Shown here one piece after another: positions 1 through 7,068 of a DNA stretch of 14,208 nucleotides. The stretch comes from Pseudomonadota bacterium (GTDB lineage: Bacteria; Pseudomonadota; Alphaproteobacteria; Sphingomonadales; Sphingomonadaceae), in the NCBI GenBank assembly GCA_023445495.1, contig JAEXLC010000317.1, positions 1 to 14,208 on the forward strand, given 5' to 3'. The stretch's first letter is position 1. Every line of letters starts with the position of its first letter. The notes under the pieces are model-generated. The model had not been told where the DNA came from. It saw nothing but the letters and a program-made list of their open reading frames with translations, and did no database searches. A program made the translations under genes and the position numbers.

Positions 1-9
1 AGAAGCGGG

Positions 10-35
10 ATCCCGGCTCAAGGCCGGGATGACGG
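10..35. repeat. Short palindromic (REP-like) repeat, GGGATGACGG type
   Basis: Arms ATCCCGGC (10-17) and GCCGGGAT (23-30) pair perfectly around a five-base loop, followed by GACGG (31-35). The same core recurs at 9364-9388, 9907-9930 and 9963-9987, so it is a dispersed element. It lies just past the astD stop codon. It could act as a transcript-end hairpin, but no T-run follows on either strand. Confidence 0.8.
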
Positions 36-56
36 AAAGGAAAATGTGGCAGCAGC

Positions 57-1472
57 CTAAGCGTCCCGGAGCCCGACGCCCATCGAGGCGCGCGCCGACT
101 CGCTTTCCGAGGAGACCACCGGATAGGCGCAATAGTCCGCGGCGTAATAGGCGCTGGGGCGGTGGTTGCCCGACCAGCCCACGCCGCCGAACGGCGCTGC
201 CGAGGAGGCGCCGTTGGTCGGGCGGTTCCAGTTGACGATGCCGGCGCGGATATTCGCCCAGAACTGGTCGTAGAGCTTGGGGTCCTGCGAGACCAAGCTG
301 GCGGACAGGCCGTAGCGCGTGTCGTTCGCCTCGACGATCGCCTGCTCGAAGCTGTTCACCCGGAAGACCTGGAGGATCGGGCCGAACAGCTCGACATCCA
401 CCTTCTCATTGGCGTTCGTCATGTCGATCATGCCGGGGGTGAGGAAGGGGCGACCCTCGATCGGGCGCTCCATGTGGCGCAGCGGCCGGCCGCCCATGGT
501 GGAAAGCGCGAGGAAGCTCTCGGTGAGCATGTCGGCGGCGTCATTGTCGATCACCGGGCCCATGAACGGCGCGGGGTCGGCGTGCGGCTCGCCGATGATG
601 AGACGGCCGATCAGCTTGTTGAGCTCCGCGACCAGCGGATCGTAGAGCTTTTCATCGACGATCAGGCGGCGCCCGGCGGTGCAGCGCTGCCCGGCGGTGG
701 TGAAGGCGGACTGCACGACGAGCACGGCGGCCGAATAGAGATCGGGGGTGTCCCACACCACGATCGGGTTGTTGCCGCCCATCTCGAGCGCGAGGATCTT
801 CTCGGGCCGGGTGGCGAACTGGCGGTTGAGCGCGATGCCGGTATTGGCCGAGCCGGTGAACAGCAGGCCGTCGATATCCGGATGGCCGGCGAGCGCCTTG
901 CCCTCGTCCGGCCCGCCGACCAGCAGGCGGACGCAGCCTTCGGGAATGCCGGCGGCGTGGAAGCAATCGACCAGGAAGGCGCCCGAGGCCGGGGTCTTCT
1001 CCGACGGCTTGAACACCACCGCATTGCCGGCGAGCAGCGCCGGGACGATATGGCCGTTGGGCAGGTGGACCGGGAAATTATACGGTCCGAGCACCGCCAG
1101 CACGCCGTGCGGCTTGTGGCGCAGCGCCAGGCGGGTGTTCATCGGCGCGTCGATGCGGCGCTGGCCGGTGCGCTCCGAATAGGCGGTGATCGAGATATCG
1201 ACCTTGGCGATCACCGTTTCGACTTCGGTGCGCGCTTCCCAGAGCGGCTTGCCGGTCTCGCGGGCGAGCAGATCGGTGAAGGCATCCGCCTTTTGCCGAA
1301 CCACGTTCGCGAAGCGGCGCAGCGCCTCGATCCGGTAGGCCAGGGGATGGGCGGCCCAGGCGGCCCAGCTGGCGCGGGCCCGGGCAACTTCGTGGTCGGC
1401 ATCTCCGCTCATCTGGCGCCACAGCACGGCGCCGGTTGCGGGTTCGGTCGAGATGATTTCCGTGCCGGGCAT
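57..1472 (-). CDS. astD: N-succinylglutamate 5-semialdehyde dehydrogenase (AstD)
   Basis: Oxidises N-succinyl-L-glutamate 5-semialdehyde to N-succinylglutamate with NAD+, the fourth step of the cytosolic arginine succinyltransferase (AST) pathway. The 471-residue product has the NAD-dependent aldehyde dehydrogenase fold: oxyanion Asn132 in GPYNFP, glycine motif FTGSANTG near 206-212, general base Glu230 in LEMGG, nucleophile Cys264 in GQRCTAGRR. The C-terminal GNHRPSAYYAADYCAYPV stretch (435-452) is a hallmark of AstD and separates it from other ALDHs. The frame stays open further upstream, but the ATG at 1472 starts right where ALDH homology begins (MPGTEII) and gives a length close to E. 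coli AstD (492). No strong Shine-Dalgarno is visible. It follows selO on the same strand after 97 bp. astA, astB and astE are not in the window, so the rest of the pathway must lie elsewhere. Confidence 0.93.
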   Translation of the reverse strand: MPGTEIISTEPATGAVLWRQMSGDADHEVARARASWAAWAAHPLAYRIEALRRFANVVRQKADAFTDLLARETGKPLWEARTEVETVIAKVDISITAYSERTGQRRIDAPMNTRLALRHKPHGVLAVLGPYNFPVHLPNGHIVPALLAGNAVVFKPSEKTPASGAFLVDCFHAAGIPEGCVRLLVGGPDEGKALAGHPDIDGLLFTGSANTGIALNRQFATRPEKILALEMGGNNPIVVWDTPDLYSAAVLVVQSAFTTAGQRCTAGRRLIVDEKLYDPLVAELNKLIGRLIIGEPHADPAPFMGPVIDNDAADMLTESFLALSTMGGRPLRHMERPIEGRPFLTPGMIDMTNANEKVDVELFGPILQVFRVNSFEQAIVEANDTRYGLSASLVSQDPKLYDQFWANIRAGIVNWNRPTNGASSAAPFGGVGWSGNHRPSAYYAADYCAYPVVSSESESARASMGVGLRDA

Positions 1473-1569
1473 CGATGTAGGGGGACTTGGTCTTTCGGGA
1501 AGGTTCAGGCGCTCTTGCACGAAATTTGGCGGCGAAGCCAGTGCCGGGCCCCGGCGCGCGCGGCGATGG

Positions 1570-2934
1570 CTAGGCCCCGTCGGCGCTGCCGAGCGCCTCG
1601 CCCATCTGCCGGATTGCGGCGACCTTGGCATGGAGCGGAGCCCAGTCGTCCGACTCGGCGATAGAGGCCCAGATCGTCTCGACCTCGTCGATCAGCATCG
1701 AGCAGGGCGTGCCGGACCAATAGGCATGATCGCGCCCCTTTCGCGGCTGATAATAAGCGAGCTGGCCACGCAGATCGTCGAACGCTTCGCCATATTCCTC
1801 GGGCAGCGTGCCGCCGAACGCGTCGAAGAAGAACTGGTCGATCGGCGTAAGCGTTTCCGCCAGCGCCTTTTCCAGCACGCCGGCGAGCACCCGGTCGGCC
1901 TCGGGACTGCGCGGCGTCACGCCCAGCCGCCAGAGGAGCGCGCTGGTGACTTCACGCTGATAGACCTCGGCAAAGCTCTCCATCGCCGCGATCAGCGGCT
2001 CCTCGTCGGTGATCTGGCGCAGCGCGATGGCGAGCTGCATCACGTCCCAATAGATCGCCTCGGGCTGGCGGCCGAAGGCGTAGAGCCCGGCATGATCGAA
2101 ATAGGCGGCGGTGAAGCTCGCTTCCCAGAAGGGCGCGAAGCGCCAGGGGCCATAGTCGAAGCTCTCGCCGGTGACGTTGATATTGTCGCTGTTGAGCACG
2201 CCGTGGACGAACCCGGCCGCCATGAAGCGGGCCGCCATCTTCGCGGTGCGGGTGGCGACATGGGCGAGCAGCCGGGCGGGGGCGTCGGGCCCCGCTTCCT
2301 CGCCATAGTAATGGCGCAGCACATAGGCGACGAGGCGCTCCAGCGCCTCGGTTTCCTGGAAATGGGCGAGGCGCTGGAAGGTGCCGATGCGGATATGGCC
2401 CTGGCTCATCCGGACCAGCACCGAGGAGCGGGTGGGCGAGGGTTCGTCGCCACGGTGCAGCTCCTCGCCGGTCTCGATCAGCGAGAAGGTGCGGCTGGTC
2501 TCGACGTTCAGCGCCTCGAGCATCTCGGTGGCGAGGATTTCGCGGACGCCGCCCTTGAGGGTGAGGCGGCCGTCGCCGAAGCGGCTGTACGGCGTCTGGC
2601 CCGATCCCTTGGTGCCGAGGTCGAGCAATCGGCCCCTGTCATCGGTCATCTGGGCGAACAGGAAGCCGCGGCCGTCGCCGATCTCGGGATTGTACACGCG
2701 GAACTGATGGCCGTGATAGCGTAGCGCGAGCGGTGTCTGGAGCGAGCCCTTGAGCGGCTCGAATCGGCCGAAATGGGCTATCCATTCCGCGTCCGGCAGG
2801 CCGTCCAGCCCGACCTGCACTGCGGCGCGGTCGTTGCGGAAGCGCAGGATGGTCTGCGGGAAGCGCGCAGCCGCTACGGGATCGTAGAAGCTGTCGCCTA
2901 GTTCGAGGATCGCCTGTTGCGGAGTGAAGTCCAT
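1570..2934 (-). CDS. selO: Protein adenylyltransferase SelO (YdiU family pseudokinase-fold AMPylase)
   Basis: SelO has a kinase fold with ATP bound in flipped orientation and transfers AMP to protein hydroxyl groups. Family work links it to redox homeostasis. The 454-residue product shows the family signatures in order: YHGHQF (73-78), GRGFLFAQ (88-95), LGTKGSGQTPYSR (106-118, nucleotide loop), and GFVHGVLNSDN (241-251) followed by DYGP (260-263). By analogy with characterised SelO proteins, Asp250 is the likely catalytic base, and Asn251 and Asp260 metal ligands. The start ATG at 2934 matches the family N terminus (ILELGDSFYDPV, 9-20). It is somewhat shorter than E. coli YdiU (about 478). 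Cys411 is the only cysteine, and there is no C-terminal Cys or Sec. It is divergent from the hydrolase at 2953, so the two promoters must overlap the 5' ends of the genes. Confidence 0.93.
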   Translation of the reverse strand: MDFTPQQAILELGDSFYDPVAAARFPQTILRFRNDRAAVQVGLDGLPDAEWIAHFGRFEPLKGSLQTPLALRYHGHQFRVYNPEIGDGRGFLFAQMTDDRGRLLDLGTKGSGQTPYSRFGDGRLTLKGGVREILATEMLEALNVETSRTFSLIETGEELHRGDEPSPTRSSVLVRMSQGHIRIGTFQRLAHFQETEALERLVAYVLRHYYGEEAGPDAPARLLAHVATRTAKMAARFMAAGFVHGVLNSDNINVTGESFDYGPWRFAPFWEASFTAAYFDHAGLYAFGRQPEAIYWDVMQLAIALRQITDEEPLIAAMESFAEVYQREVTSALLWRLGVTPRSPEADRVLAGVLEKALAETLTPIDQFFFDAFGGTLPEEYGEAFDDLRGQLAYYQPRKGRDHAYWSGTPCSMLIDEVETIWASIAESDDWAPLHAKVAAIRQMGEALGSADGA

Positions 2935-2952
2935 GCAGCGATATGGGGAAGG

Positions 2953-3822
2953 ATGGCCGAGCGACGCAACTATTCCGACGGTTTCTGGTGGTCGCGGGAC
3001 GGGATTCGTCTCCACTATCGCGAATATGCAGGCCCGGCGGACAAGCCGCCGGTGCTGTGCTTCCCGGGGCTGACGCGCAATGCGCGCGACTATGAGGCGC
3101 TGGCCGAGCGGCTGGCGGGGCAGTGGCGCGTGCTGTGCGTCGAGTTCCGCGGGCGCGGCGAGAGCGGCTATGCCAAGGACCCGATGTCCTATGTGCCGCT
3201 CACTTACTTCCAGGATGTCGAGGCGCTGCTCGAGGAGCTGAAGGTCGAGAAGTTCGTCGCGGTCGGCACTTCGCTGGGCGGGCTGGTGACGATGCTGCTT
3301 GCCGCCACCGAGCGCGACAAGCTGGCGGGCGTGGTGCTCAATGATGTCGGACCCGAGATCAATCCGGCCGGGCTGGCGCGGATCCGCACCTATGTCGGCA
3401 AGGCGGTCTGGTATCCGACCTGGATGCATGCCGCGCGCGGGCTCGCCGCCAGCAATGTCGATGTCTATCCGGACTATGACATCGAGGACTGGCTGCGCAT
3501 GGCCAAGCGGCTCTACCGGGTGAACAGCTCGGGGCGCATCGTGCTCGACTATGACATGAAGATCGCCGAGCCGTTCCGGGTGCCGGGCAACGAGACCGGG
3601 CCGGACATGTGGCCGACGATCGACGCGATGAACGGCCGCCCGCTGCTGATCGTGCGCGGCGAACGCTCCGACATCCTCAGCGAGGCTACCGCCGCGAAGA
3701 TGGTGGCGCGGGTGGAGGGTGCCGAGCTGGTGACCGTGCCGGGCATCGGCCACGCGCCGACGCTGGAGGAGCCGGAGGCGATGGCGGGGATCGAGCGGCT
3801 GCTGGCGAAGGTGGTCGGTTAG
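2953..3822 (+). CDS. Alpha/beta hydrolase
   Basis: A 289-residue alpha/beta-hydrolase-fold enzyme with no signal peptide, so probably cytosolic. Visible features are the oxyanion-side motif CFPGLTRN (36-43), the EFRGRGESG turn (64-72), the nucleophile elbow GTSLGG with Ser107 (105-110), the acid Asp240 in RGERSD, and His267 in GIGHAP. This is a complete Ser-Asp-His triad. The substrate cannot be read from the sequence: esterases, lactonases and C-C hydrolases share this layout. I chose the ATG at 2953 because a GGGGAAGG purine stretch sits directly before it. An ATG at 2917 is in frame but would overlap the start of selO and adds a non-homologous-looking leader. Its stop (3820-3822) overlaps the stop of the convergent secreted-protein gene. 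Confidence 0.88.
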   Translation: MAERRNYSDGFWWSRDGIRLHYREYAGPADKPPVLCFPGLTRNARDYEALAERLAGQWRVLCVEFRGRGESGYAKDPMSYVPLTYFQDVEALLEELKVEKFVAVGTSLGGLVTMLLAATERDKLAGVVLNDVGPEINPAGLARIRTYVGKAVWYPTWMHAARGLAASNVDVYPDYDIEDWLRMAKRLYRVNSSGRIVLDYDMKIAEPFRVPGNETGPDMWPTIDAMNGRPLLIVRGERSDILSEATAAKMVARVEGAELVTVPGIGHAPTLEEPEAMAGIERLLAKVVG

Positions 3823-4334
3823 TTCTTCTGAACTGGCTTCAGCTGGCCGCTTGCATACCACCGCACCCAGCCCATTGCCGATTTCAGCGTGCCGTTGCTG
3901 AAAGTGAATTCCATGTCAGCCAGGTTCTTGGAACGGCTGTCGATGAATTCGATTTTCACGCTCCATTCTCCACAGGGGTCGATCTGGGATGGGATCGAGC
4001 TCCAGGTGAAATAGCGGTAGGAATCGGCTTTCATTTCATTGGCCAAGGCTCGGGCACCAGTCAGACCGGTTCCCAAAGGGCGCCCGACATCGCCCGCTCC
4101 GAGTCCGAACTTCGCCTCGGGCGCCACCACCGCGAGAAGTTCTCGGTCGTTCTTCCAGCCGTTGGCTGCCGCCCGCGTCACGATCTCGACCGCGCGTCGG
4201 CTGAGTTCGCCATAGACCGCGCCGATTCCGCGGTCTGCCGGCATTGTGCAGTTGGCGATCGGCGAAGCGTAGGCCGGGCCTGAGGGAAGGGCGAGCAGAA
4301 GGGGCAGGGCGGTAAACGACATCAGCTTCTTCAC
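3819..4334 (-). CDS. Small secreted protein of unknown function
   Basis: A 171-residue protein starting with GTG at 4334. A GGGGAAAG ribosome binding site sits six bases upstream, which decides this start over the internal ATG at codon 5. Residues 1-23 form a signal peptide: KK, then a hydrophobic core ending in PAYA, with likely cleavage after Ala23. The mature protein has two cysteines (29 and 121) that could form a disulfide in the periplasm. The C-terminal half (about 107-160) alternates aromatic and charged residues in short strands ending GWVRWYASGQLKPV, which reminds me of NTF2-like/SnoaL folds, but I cannot confirm that. I do not recognise a named family. The gene is convergent with the hydrolase and divergent from the glycosyltransferase. 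Confidence 0.75.
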   Translation of the reverse strand: MKKLMSFTALPLLLALPSGPAYASPIANCTMPADRGIGAVYGELSRRAVEIVTRAAANGWKNDRELLAVVAPEAKFGLGAGDVGRPLGTGLTGARALANEMKADSYRYFTWSSIPSQIDPCGEWSVKIEFIDSRSKNLADMEFTFSNGTLKSAMGWVRWYASGQLKPVQKN

Positions 4335-4360
4335 GTTCTTTCCCCTCACCACTGTTAGGA

Positions 4361-4390
4361 ATTGTCCAACGGGCGTGACGTCTGTGCAAT
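4361..4390. promoter_or_regulatory. Possible face-to-face divergent promoter
   Basis: In the 81 bp between the secreted-protein start and the glycosyltransferase start, TTGTCC (4362-4367) and TGCAAT (4385-4390) sit 17 bp apart for plus-strand transcription. On the minus strand TTGCAC (4389-4384) and GACAAT (4366-4361) are also 17 bp apart. The outer tetramers ATTG and CAAT are inverted copies. Each hexamer matches the sigma-70 consensus at only three or four positions, so this is a weak call from spacing and symmetry. Confidence 0.25.
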
Positions 4391-4415
4391 CCCCCGCTAA
4401 GCACCCCTCCCAACG

Positions 4416-5549
4416 ATGCCCATCCACATCCTCCATCTCCATTCGACCTTCAACCTCGGCGGCAAGGAAGCGCGCGCCGTGCGGTTGATGAATGCGTTCG
4501 GCGACAAGGCGCGGCACACCATCGTCTCGGCGATGCCCGATCAGCTCGAGGCGCGGGCGATGATCGAGCGGGGGATCAAGTACGAGATCGCCCAGGATCC
4601 GCCGCCGCTCTCCGGCAAGCCCTCGGTCAAGCGCTATGAGGCGATCGCACGCTACATGCGGCGCTTCGACCTGGTGCTGACCTATAATTGGGGTGCGATC
4701 GACGGGGTGATGGCGGCGCGGGTGTTCGGCAAGGGCCTGCCGCCGGTGATCCATCATGAGGACGGGTTCAACCAGGACGAGGCCGAGCGGCTCAGCCCGG
4801 TGCGCAACATGTATCGCCGGATCGCGCTGCCCGCCGCCAATGCGCTGGTCGTGCCGTCCGAGGTGCTGGAGCGGATCGCGCTCAAGCACTGGCGCCAGCC
4901 GGTGGACCGGCTGTATCGCATCGCCAACGGCATCCCGACGATGCAGTTCGCCGGCAAGCCGGACATCGAGCTGATCCCGGAATTGAAGAAGAAAAAGCCC
5001 GGCACGCTGGTGATCGGCGCGGTGGCGGGGCTGCGGCCGGTCAAGGACCTGCCGATGCTGGTCCGCGCGGTGGCGGGGCTCAATACGCGCTTCAAGCTGG
5101 TGATCGTCGGCGAAGGGCCCGAGCGCCAGGCCATTCTCGACGCCGCCGAGGCGATGGCGATCGAGGACGATGTGATCCTGCCCGGATTTCTGCGCGAGCC
5201 GCAGCGCTATATGGGGCTGTTCGACGTGTTCGCGCTCTCCTCGAAGAGCGAGCAGGCGCCGCTCTCGGTGCTGGAGGCGATGGCGGCCGGGCTGCCGGTG
5301 GTCGCGCCGATGGTGGGCGACATCCCTTCGATGGTCAGCGACCGCAACCGCCACTTCCTGCCGCCCGAGCGCAGCGAAGTGGTGCTGCGCGACCGGATCG
5401 ACATGTTCGTGAAGCATCCCGAGGAGCGTAAGCTCGTCGGAGACGAGAACCGCGCGCGCGCCCGTGCGTTCTATGATGAAAGCGAAATGATTGCCGCCTA
5501 TGCGCGGCTCTATGGCGCCGCGATGGGACGGCCTGACGCACTGCAATAA
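4416..5549 (+). CDS. GT4-family glycosyltransferase
   Basis: A 377-residue retaining glycosyltransferase with the GT-B fold. The N-terminal acceptor-side domain has the typical HSTFNLGGKEARAVRL loop (9-24). The C-terminal nucleotide-sugar domain holds GAVAGLRPVKD (201-211), VIVGEGPER (229-237) and the EX7E motif Glu279-Glu287, followed by AMAAGLPVVAP. These are standard GT4 (GT group 1) features. It probably adds a sugar to a lipid-linked or polysaccharide precursor at the cytoplasmic face of the inner membrane, but the donor and acceptor cannot be read. It resembles transferases found in exopolysaccharide loci, yet no other polysaccharide gene is near, so it looks like a lone gene. The ATG at 4416 begins with the expected beta-strand MPIHILHLH. 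No clear Shine-Dalgarno precedes it. Confidence 0.9.
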   Translation: MPIHILHLHSTFNLGGKEARAVRLMNAFGDKARHTIVSAMPDQLEARAMIERGIKYEIAQDPPPLSGKPSVKRYEAIARYMRRFDLVLTYNWGAIDGVMAARVFGKGLPPVIHHEDGFNQDEAERLSPVRNMYRRIALPAANALVVPSEVLERIALKHWRQPVDRLYRIANGIPTMQFAGKPDIELIPELKKKKPGTLVIGAVAGLRPVKDLPMLVRAVAGLNTRFKLVIVGEGPERQAILDAAEAMAIEDDVILPGFLREPQRYMGLFDVFALSSKSEQAPLSVLEAMAAGLPVVAPMVGDIPSMVSDRNRHFLPPERSEVVLRDRIDMFVKHPEERKLVGDENRARARAFYDESEMIAAYARLYGAAMGRPDALQ

Positions 5550-5603
5550 CGAATGTTGCTCGCTTGTTGTGTCCAATGCGTCTAGCGTCGCCCGAATTTT
5601 AAT

Positions 5604-5614
5604 CTGGAGGTTCT
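5604..5614 (+). promoter_or_regulatory. Ribosome binding site deciding a GTG start
   Basis: CTGGAGG ends at 5610, four bases before GTG at 5615. The GGAGG core is a strong Shine-Dalgarno and supports GTG as initiator of the flavoenzyme. Confidence 0.75.
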
Positions 5615-7018
5615 GTGTTCAAGGGTCTGTCGCCCATCCTGTACAACGGCCGCGAGGTCTGGCCGATCGTCGAGGGGGGCAAGGGTGTGGCTGCCACCAA
5701 CCACGCCAGCGCAGGCGCCTGGGCCGCCGCGGGCGGCATCGGCACGGTCTCGGCGGTCAATGCCGACAGCTATGACGCCGATGGCAAGATCATCCCGCAG
5801 ATCTACAACGCGCTCACCCGCCGCGAGCGCCATGAAGAGCTGATCCAGTACGCGATCGAAGGCGCCGTCCAGCAGGTCAAGAAGGCCTTCGAGATCGCCG
5901 GCGGCAAGGGTGCGATCAACATCAACGTGCTGTGGGAAATGGGCGGTGCGCAGCGCGTGCTGCACGGCGTGCTCGAGCGCACCCGCGGCATGGTGGCCGG
6001 CGTCACCTGCGGCGCGGGCATGCCCTACAAGCTCAGCGAGATCGCGGCGTCGTACAACGTCAACTATCTGCCGATCGTCAGCTCCGGCCGCGCCTTCCGC
6101 GCGCTGTGGAAGCGTGCCTATTCGAAGGCGAGCGAGTGGCTGGCGGCGGTGGTCTATGAGGATCCCTGGCTCGCCGGCGGCCATAACGGCCTGTCGAACG
6201 CCGAGGACCCGTTGCAGCCGCAGGATCCGTATCCGCGCGTCAAGGAGCTGCGCGCGGTGATGCGCGAGGGCGGCATTTCGGACGATGTGCCGATCGTGAT
6301 GGCCGGTGGCGTGTGGTACCTGCGCGACTGGAACGACTGGATCGACAATCCGGAGCTCGGCAAGATCGCCTTCCAGTTCGGCACGCGCCCGCTGCTGACC
6401 CAGGAAAGCCCGATTCCGCAGGGCTGGAAGTCCAAGCTGACGCAGATCGAGGAAGGCGAAGTGCTGCTGCACCGCTTCTCGCCGACCGGCTTCTATTCCT
6501 CCGCGGTGCGCAATCCGTTCCTGCGCAACCTCGAGGCGCGCTCGGAGCGCCAGATCCCCTATTCGACGGAAGAGGCGGGCGACCACACTTTCCAGCTCGA
6601 CGTGGGCGTGAAGGGCAAGAATTTCTGGGTGACCCGCAACGACCTGCTGCGCGCGCGCCAGTGGTTCGGCAACGGCTTCACCGCCGCGCTCAAGACGCCG
6701 GACAACACCCTGGTGTTCGTCACGCCCGAGGAGCAGCAGATCATCCGTACCGACCAGAAGGACTGCATGGGCTGCCTGAGCCAGTGTGCCTTCTCGTCCT
6801 GGGCGGATACCGAGACCAACTCGACCGGCCGGCTGGCGGATCCGCGCAGCTTCTGCATCCAGAAGACGCTGCAGGACATCGCGCATGGCGGCCCGACCGA
6901 CGAGAACCTGATGTTCGCTGGGCATGCCGCCTATCACTTCAAGCGGGATCCGTTCTATTCGAACGGTTTCGTGCCGACGGTGAAGCAGCTGGTGGACCGG
7001 ATCCTGACGGGCGACTAA
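5615..7018 (+). CDS. Nitronate monooxygenase-like FMN enzyme with a C-terminal cysteine cluster
   Basis: A 467-residue protein of the nitronate monooxygenase / NAD(P)H-dependent flavin oxidoreductase superfamily, which has an FMN-binding TIM barrel. Barrel features include GAGMPYKL (133-140), the AGGHNG motif with His190 at the place of the catalytic His of nitronate monooxygenases, IVMAGGV (227-233, phosphate binding) and FGTRPLLTQES (255-265), matching the GTRF-T-ES signature. The protein is much longer than classical members (about 320-380). The extra region after about 270 contains Cys384, Cys387, Cys391 and Cys414, where the C-x2-C-x3-C spacing and sequence (CMGC) resemble the 4Fe-4S site of 2,4-dienoyl-CoA reductase flavoenzymes. 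Real substrate unknown. It could be an oxidoreductase rather than a nitronate oxygenase. It starts 65 bp after the glycosyltransferase, with its own strong ribosome binding site. Confidence 0.85.
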   Translation: MFKGLSPILYNGREVWPIVEGGKGVAATNHASAGAWAAAGGIGTVSAVNADSYDADGKIIPQIYNALTRRERHEELIQYAIEGAVQQVKKAFEIAGGKGAININVLWEMGGAQRVLHGVLERTRGMVAGVTCGAGMPYKLSEIAASYNVNYLPIVSSGRAFRALWKRAYSKASEWLAAVVYEDPWLAGGHNGLSNAEDPLQPQDPYPRVKELRAVMREGGISDDVPIVMAGGVWYLRDWNDWIDNPELGKIAFQFGTRPLLTQESPIPQGWKSKLTQIEEGEVLLHRFSPTGFYSSAVRNPFLRNLEARSERQIPYSTEEAGDHTFQLDVGVKGKNFWVTRNDLLRARQWFGNGFTAALKTPDNTLVFVTPEEQQIIRTDQKDCMGCLSQCAFSSWADTETNSTGRLADPRSFCIQKTLQDIAHGGPTDENLMFAGHAAYHFKRDPFYSNGFVPTVKQLVDRILTGD

Positions 7019-7039
7019 GGGCGATCGAGGGGTTTCCTG

Positions 7040-7055
7040 CGTGGCTTCGGCCACG
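7040..7055. terminator. Stable TTCG-tetraloop hairpin between convergent genes
   Basis: CGTGGC (7040-7045) and GCCACG (7050-7055) form a perfect six-pair stem around TTCG, an exceptionally stable loop as RNA from the plus strand. It lies in the 50 bp between the flavoenzyme stop and the PilZ gene stop, the place for a shared terminator. No U-tract follows on either strand, so classic intrinsic termination is doubtful. Confidence 0.4.
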
Positions 7056-7068
7056 TCTCGGAAAGTCG

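Noticed and set aside
1541..1557. GC palindrome GCCGGGCCCCGGC between selO and astD
   Set aside because: Almost no loop and no T-run, so it is neither a good terminator nor one of the dispersed repeats. Probably chance at this GC level.
162..1664. 500-codon plus-strand open frame opposite astD
   Set aside because: Mirror of a clear AstD. Composition and lack of motifs mark it as antisense noise.
4335..5576. Upstream extension of the secreted-protein frame to 5576
   Set aside because: It runs antisense through the glycosyltransferase. The signal peptide and ribosome binding site place the true start at 4334.
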